This document shows positions 59,301 to 64,000 of a DNA stretch of 64,000 nt, in pieces; position 1 is the stretch's first letter; each line of letters opens with the position of its first letter. The notes beneath the pieces were generated by a model. The model ran no database searches and was not told the origin of the DNA. It saw nothing but the letters and a program-made list of their open reading frames with translations. This DNA comes from Candidula unifasciata (Eukaryota; Mollusca; Gastropoda; Stylommatophora; Geomitridae), in assembly GCA_905116865.2 (NCBI GenBank), contig CAJHNH020005011.1, forward strand, positions 479,727-543,726, read 5' to 3'. Both the position numbers and the translations under genes were made by a program.

Positions 59301-59399
59301 AGTGTAGTTAATAATCCATATTGCATTATCAATGTAAAGTTAAATAAAGTGTGTATGATGTAGAATACAATCTGGAAATATAGTATTCTATGCCCTTCA

Positions 59400-59860
59400 A
59401 CATCTGCTAAAGTCAAGCTGTCTGTCTCGCCACACCAAGATCAAAATATATAAAATGTTGATAAGACCAGTCGTGTTATGTGGCTCTGAAACTTGGAGCA
59501 CAACTAAAAGAGATAAAGCCTTATTACAGGTTTTTGAAAACAGAGTCTTACGACGAATCTTTGGACCCATCCAGTCAGCTGTGAATGGAGAATGAGAAGC
59601 AATAACGAAATTCATAATCTGTTTAAAACACCACTGATCACTGGCATCATGAGAGCTAATAGATGGAAATGGTTGGGGCATATTGAAAGAATGTCAGATG
59701 ACAGAGAAGTAGAAACTGTATACACAAGGGAGATGAATGGTCGCAGATCACGAAGCAGACCAAGAAGAAAATGGAGACAAAGTGTCCAGACAGACAGACC
59801 TGCAAACACTTGGTGTCATCAGCTGGAAAGAGAAGGTCAACCAGAGAGATGAATGGAGGC
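59400..59860 (+). pseudogene. 3' end of an RTE-like LINE reverse transcriptase
   Basis: + strand, two frames: IKMLIRPVVLCGSETWSTTK and LQVFENRVLRRIFGPIQ, a stop at about 59593, then ANRWKWLGHIERMSDDREVE and RSRPRRKWRQSV. Same class as the tails at 1-399 and 51060-51384, but a different, more degraded copy. It runs into a TG-rich tract. Confidence 0.75.
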
Positions 59861-59929
59861 AGAGTGATATCTGCAGCAGTCAACCTCAAGGGCTGGGAAA
59901 GCTTAAGATGAAAAAGTGTATGATATAAA

Positions 59930-60990
59930 TGTATGCGTATATGTGTGACATGTATGCATGTGTAGGCAAGTTTGTGTATGTATGATTATGTGTAACTGTA
60001 TAGGTTTGTGATTATGTCTTTGTATGTGTCTGGGTTCGTGCGTGTTTGTGTGTGTCCATGTATGTGTCTTTGTGTGTGTGTGTGTCTGTCTGTGTGTCGA
60101 TGCGGCTTCGTGTGTATCTATGTGTGTGCCCATGTATGTGTCTGTGTGTGTGTCTATTTCATAATATCTGCCAGTGCCTGTTTGCTAGTGTGTCTGCGAG
60201 TGAGTCTGTGGGAGTATTGTGTATGTCACTGTGTGTGTGTCTATTTCTGTGTGTCTGTTTGTGTCTGTGTGTGTATTTATATGTGTATCTGTGTGTGTGG
60301 CTGCGTGTGTGTCTGAATGTGTCACTTTGTGTATATGAGTGTGTGTTCGTCTCTGTGTGTCTATGTATGTGTCTGTAGGTGTACCTGTGTGTGTGGCTTC
60401 GTGTGTATATGTGTGTGTGTCTATTTCATAATGTCTGCATGTGTCACTGTGTGTATTTGTGTGTGTCTGTTTGTGTGTCTGTGAGTATGTCTGCATGTGT
60501 GTTGTGTATGTCTCTGTCTTTGTCTATATGTGTGTGTCTCTGCCTGTGTCTGTATGTATGTGTGTCTCTGCATGTGTATGTTTCTGTGTGTGTTTGTAGG
60601 TGTCTGTCTGTGCGGCTGCGTGTGTGTATGAGTATGTTTGTGTGCGTGTCTGTATGTGTCCGCTTGTGCCTTTGTGTGCGTCTGTGCATGTGTGTCTAAA
60701 TGAGTGTGTGAATGTGTGTGTGTATGTACGTATGTCTGTGTTTATGTATGTATGTATGTATGAATAAATATATGTATTTGTATATGTGTATATGCATGTA
60801 CGTGTGTGTATATGTATCTGGGTATAAAGGTATGTATTTAGGTATGAAGGTTTGTGGATGTGTGTGTGTATGTGTGAGCATATGTGTAAGTGAATGAGTG
60901 GGATTCCGTGTGTATGTGTGAGCATATGTGTGAGTGAATGAGTGGGATTCCGTGTGTATGTGGGAGTCCGCCCGCGAGCGTGTGCGTGCA
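59930..60990 (+). repeat. TG-rich low-complexity tract (~1 kb)
   Basis: Irregular GTGTGTCTGTGTGT and GTATGTATGT sequence just after the LINE tail. Cys/Val-rich + frames and Thr/His-rich minus frames are compositional. Confidence 0.9.
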
Positions 60991-61084
60991 TTTTACCAGC
61001 TGTGCTTTTGCGTTTTTGCTTGATATTCATACCATGCATAATATTTTATGAACACAACATGCTTTATTGATAAACTACAACTGC

Positions 61085-61200
61085 TGTGTGAAAGGTGGGT
61101 GTCTGGGAGGGCCGAATGTAAGACGGACCTGCGTGCCCAATTTTTGAACCTTTAAAAAAAAACCAATTCGTTCGTTCGTTCTTTCGTGCAAAGTTTGCGA
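61085..61200 (+). repeat. Dispersed repeat family 2, + copy
   Basis: GGAGGGCCGAATGTAAGACG, ACCTGCGTGCCCAATTTTTG, AACCTTT, an A-run, and then TTCGTTCGTTCGTTC. This matches 45871-45931 in reverse orientation and the fragment at 23905-23946. Confidence 0.6.
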
Positions 61201-61475
61201 CACTAGCAGCGGTCACAGGAGGTTTGGAATATACATGAATTGGAGACACAAACCTTAAAATTCCCTATCGGTTTATGTCGCTCCATCGCCAGAAGACTCT
61301 GTATTTGCTGGACTTCCATCTAACAGATAACTTTGAATTTTAGACGCGGCCAAGGCTTTATACTGGTGTCTCCAGAACAGTGGGGATCTTCTTTGCTTGC
61401 CACCTTGAAACTTGTTGCCACAGCCTTACCTTTACGGATAGACAGAGCTCAGGATTTCTGAGGCTTGAATTGCAT

Positions 61476-62480
61476 GCCACGCCACAGTGTGAGTCTACAT
61501 GCCACGCCACAGTGTGAGTCTGCATGCCACGCCACAGTGTGAGTCTGCATGCCACGCCACAGTGTGAGTCTGCATGCCACGCCACAGTGTGAGTCTGCAT
61601 GCCACGCCACAGTGTGAGTCTGCCTGCCACGCCACAGTGTGAGTCTACATGCCACGCCACAGTGTGAGTCTGCCTGCCACGCCACAGTGTGAGTCTGCAT
61701 GCCACGCCACAGTGTGAGTCTGCATGCCACGCCACAGTGTGAGTCTGCATACCACGCCACAGTGTGAGTCTGCATGCCACGCCACAGTGTGAGTCTGCAT
61801 GCCACGCCACAGTGTGAGTCTGCCTGCCACGCCACAGTGTGAGTCTGCATACCACGCCACAGTGTGAGTCTGCATGCCACGCCACAGTGTGAGTCTGCAT
61901 GCCACGCCACAGTGTGAGTCTGCATACCACGCCACAGTGTGAGTCTGCATGCCACGCCACAGTGTGAGTCTGCATACCACGCCACAGTGTGAGTCTGCAT
62001 GCCACGCCACAGTGTGAGTCTGCATGCCACGCCACAGTGTGAGTCTGCATGCCACGCCACAGTGTGAGTCTGCATGCCACGCCACAGTGTGAGTCTGCAT
62101 GCCACGCCACAGTGTGAGTCTGTGTGCCACGCCACAGTGTGAGTCTGCATGCCACGCCACAGTGTGAGTCTGCCTGCCACGCCACAGTGTGAGTCTGCAT
62201 GCCACGCCACAGTGTGAGTCTGCCTGCCACGCCACAGTGTGAGTCTGCATGCCACGCCACAGTGTGAGTCTGCATGCCACGCCACAGTGTGAGTCTGCAT
62301 GCCACGCCACAGTGTGAGTCTGCCTGCCACGCCACAGTGTGAGTCTGCATACCACGCCACAGTGTGAGTCTGCCTGCCACGCCACAGTGTGAGTCTGCCT
62401 GCCACGCCACAGTGTGAGTCTGCATACCACGCCACAGTGTGAGTCTGTGTGCCACGCCACAGTGTGAGTCTGCATGCCAC
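61476..62480 (+). repeat. 25-bp minisatellite (~40 copies), highly homogeneous
   Basis: Unit GCCACGCCACAGTGTGAGTC plus TGCAT. Variants are almost only in the last bases (TGCAT, TGCCT, TACAT, TGTGT) or GCC to ACC. The minus strand of the unit has no stop in any frame, which explains three overlapping frames of about 290-370 codons. No gene. Confidence 0.97.
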
Positions 62481-63525
62481 AACCGAGAAGAATATTTTGC
62501 GATATAAACTTAGAAAACAAACACACATAATATGTAGCTATTCACTTCTACTTCAGGCATAACCATCTCAAATACTAAAACTAGGTCCCCTTTTAGCTCG
62601 TAATCATTGCCATTCAGTCCTTGCTATTATATTTACATCTTCCTAATCACACAGATTACACACAGATTACACACAGATTACACAAAGATTACAAATTATT
62701 CAGCTTCTAAGTACCAATCTATTTGTGTTCGCAAATAGTTCCATATTGTTTACTCTTTACACTCAGGTAAACACACCAAATACCATCCTATATCAACATC
62801 ATAGTTCCCTCTTAACACAGCATATTCATGAAAACAAAATAAACACTTCTCTCCAAGTGCTCTTTTCTAAGTAAAGATAACACTGAATAAGTGCGTACTT
62901 TACCACAAGATATTCTACAAACACAACTGGTAGATACATGCTTCATTTTTCCAGCCAGAAACAGCTGTATGAACAATTATTCAATAATTATTCCTGTAAC
63001 CTATTAATGTAACCTTTGTTTATCAGATTCATTCATTTTGCTAGATATTAACTAAATATACTAGTATCCACACAACCTGGGTGGTTGGGTATAGTGGGGG
63101 TGGGGGGGGGGGGGTCAGGATCAGACAATTTAAGGACAAACAATGTTTAATGTTCTCATTGATTGTCGAAACAAGGCAAAATTAACTTCGATATTAAGTA
63201 TTTTCATTTCACCACTGGCATTTCATTAAATAGTCTTTTAAAATAAAACTCAAATTATCGCTACTGCATTTATAATCTAGATCTCAATTAATCAGTTATT
63301 GTCCCTCACGCCACAACCACCATGTTTCCGAATATGAAACGACCGCAGTTGTTCCAAGCGAGTTCTGAACTTGACAGGCCACAATGGCGTCTGTCGGTGA
63401 AAGGAAGCAGGGTTGGCAGATTGTCATTTTACGCCAAACTACTACCCGAATTACGCTAGGAAAAAAAAAAAGCCAAATAAAATGTAACATTGTTCTCACT
63501 TCACACAAAAAGCTCAAGACTGAAT
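62481..63525. other. A/T-rich unique sequence
   Basis: Contains a short (CAGATTACA)n-like patch (62651-62692) and a run of G (about 63097-63113). Short frames at 63296-63517 (minus) and 63384-63602 (plus) have no recognised domain. No gene and no M4 exon seen. Confidence 0.6.
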
Positions 63526-64000
63526 CCCTTCTTCTTCTTCTTCTTCTTCTTTCGTTCGCCAGAAATAAGTTGTCTATATCAGCAGTTTTGTTTCTTGTAT
63601 AAATTTCACTGTCGTTGTTAGTTCATTTAGTGGTCCATAGAGTTTACGTTCCACTGTTGTTCTTTCTGGCCAAAAGGTTTGCCTTAATGTGTCAAATTCG
63701 GTGCAGTCCTGGAGTACATGCTCTGCTGTCTGGGGCACATTTCCACAGGGGCACATGGCTGATACGCCTATCTTGAATTTTGTGTACATGTGGTTACGTC
63801 ATCGGTTGCGCCCTGTTCTGAGACGGAGGATAATGACTTGTTCTGGTCTGTCCATAATAAAATAGTCGTCTTGTGCTGGGGCTAGTGGTTTCGTGATCGA
63901 TTTAATGATTCTTTTCTTTTGATGGTATGTGACTGGTACATCCGGCTGCTCTTTTGTCGCACCTTCCACTGCCAGTTGATCAGCTTTCTCATTTCCAGGC
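63526..64000 (-). pseudogene. 3' end of an RNase H-bearing LINE, with GAA-type tail (partial)
   Basis: Read on the minus strand from the right edge: PGNEKADQLAVEGA (end of RNase H), then IILRLRTGRNR, one TGA stop, RNHMYTKFKIG, CPCGNVPQTAEHVLQDC (C-x-C…H…C zinc ribbon typical of the end of Jockey/I-type LINE proteins) and LYGPLNELTTTVKFI, with the final stop at 63574. The 3' UTR is about 35 bp and ends in CTGGCGAACGAAAGAAGAAG and (GAA)n. The single in-frame stop marks this copy as probably inactive. The 5' part lies outside the window. Confidence 0.8.

Noticed and set aside
61358..62528. Three overlapping minus frames of 293-374 codons
   Set aside because: The 25-bp unit lacks stops in every minus frame; no start context or domain supports translation.
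53059..64000. Search for the M4 exon of the nAChR gene
   Set aside because: No frame with the expected WKxVAMVIDR-type helix after an acceptor was found; the exon is probably beyond the right edge.

Overview
This window is eukaryotic. It has spliced exons with GT/AG boundaries, introns of up to 23 kb, several families of non-LTR retrotransposon, an LTR-type retroelement relic and a very large load of tandem repeats. The mix of a molluscan-style nicotinic receptor gene, RTE-like and RNase H-bearing LINEs and dense minisatellites suggests a lophotrochozoan, most likely a gastropod mollusc. That assignment is inferred from general family knowledge; nothing in the window proves the species.

One host gene is clear: a nicotinic acetylcholine receptor (nAChR) subunit on the + strand. 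Exons 2-5 lie at 34454-34587, 39543-39587, 42678-42787 and 51939-53058. A good candidate for exon 1 (signal peptide) is at 10879-10990, and its phase joins exon 2 exactly. The five exons join into 1521 nt (507 codons) that end in the cytoplasmic MA helix before M4. The last exon, carrying M4, is not visible before the right edge. The protein has the Cys-loop, M1-M3 and a cation-type GEK filter. Loop C has only one cysteine, so it is a non-alpha subunit.

Layout. 1-2035: degenerate 3' ends of two LINEs, the second with two internal minisatellites. 2340-9915: 63-bp and then 29-bp arrays. 9916-10990: unique sequence with the exon 1 candidate. 10991-34453: intron 1, about 90% tandem repeat (41-bp, 32-bp and 14-bp units). 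34454-42787: exons 2-4, each flanked closely by minisatellites. 42788-51938: intron 4, with a 98-copy tetranucleotide, long GAA tracts, SINE-like repeats and a nearly intact RTE-like LINE. 51939-53058: exon 5. 53059-64000: a retroelement nest (a minus-strand LINE split by a Ty3/gypsy-like relic, then CR1-like and RTE-like fragments), TG-rich DNA, a 25-bp array, and the 3' end of an RNase H LINE on the minus strand.

Roughly 60-65% of the window is tandem or low-complexity repeat by my rough sum. Most long open frames inside these arrays follow from unit lengths divisible by three or stop-free units, and they are not genes. The most interesting signals are minisatellites phased on splice sites or built from splice-like motifs, minisatellites that grew out of retrotransposon coding sequence, a ~3.5 kb higher-order repeat inside the 14-bp array, and a SINE-like family that shares its 3' end with a LINE in the same window.
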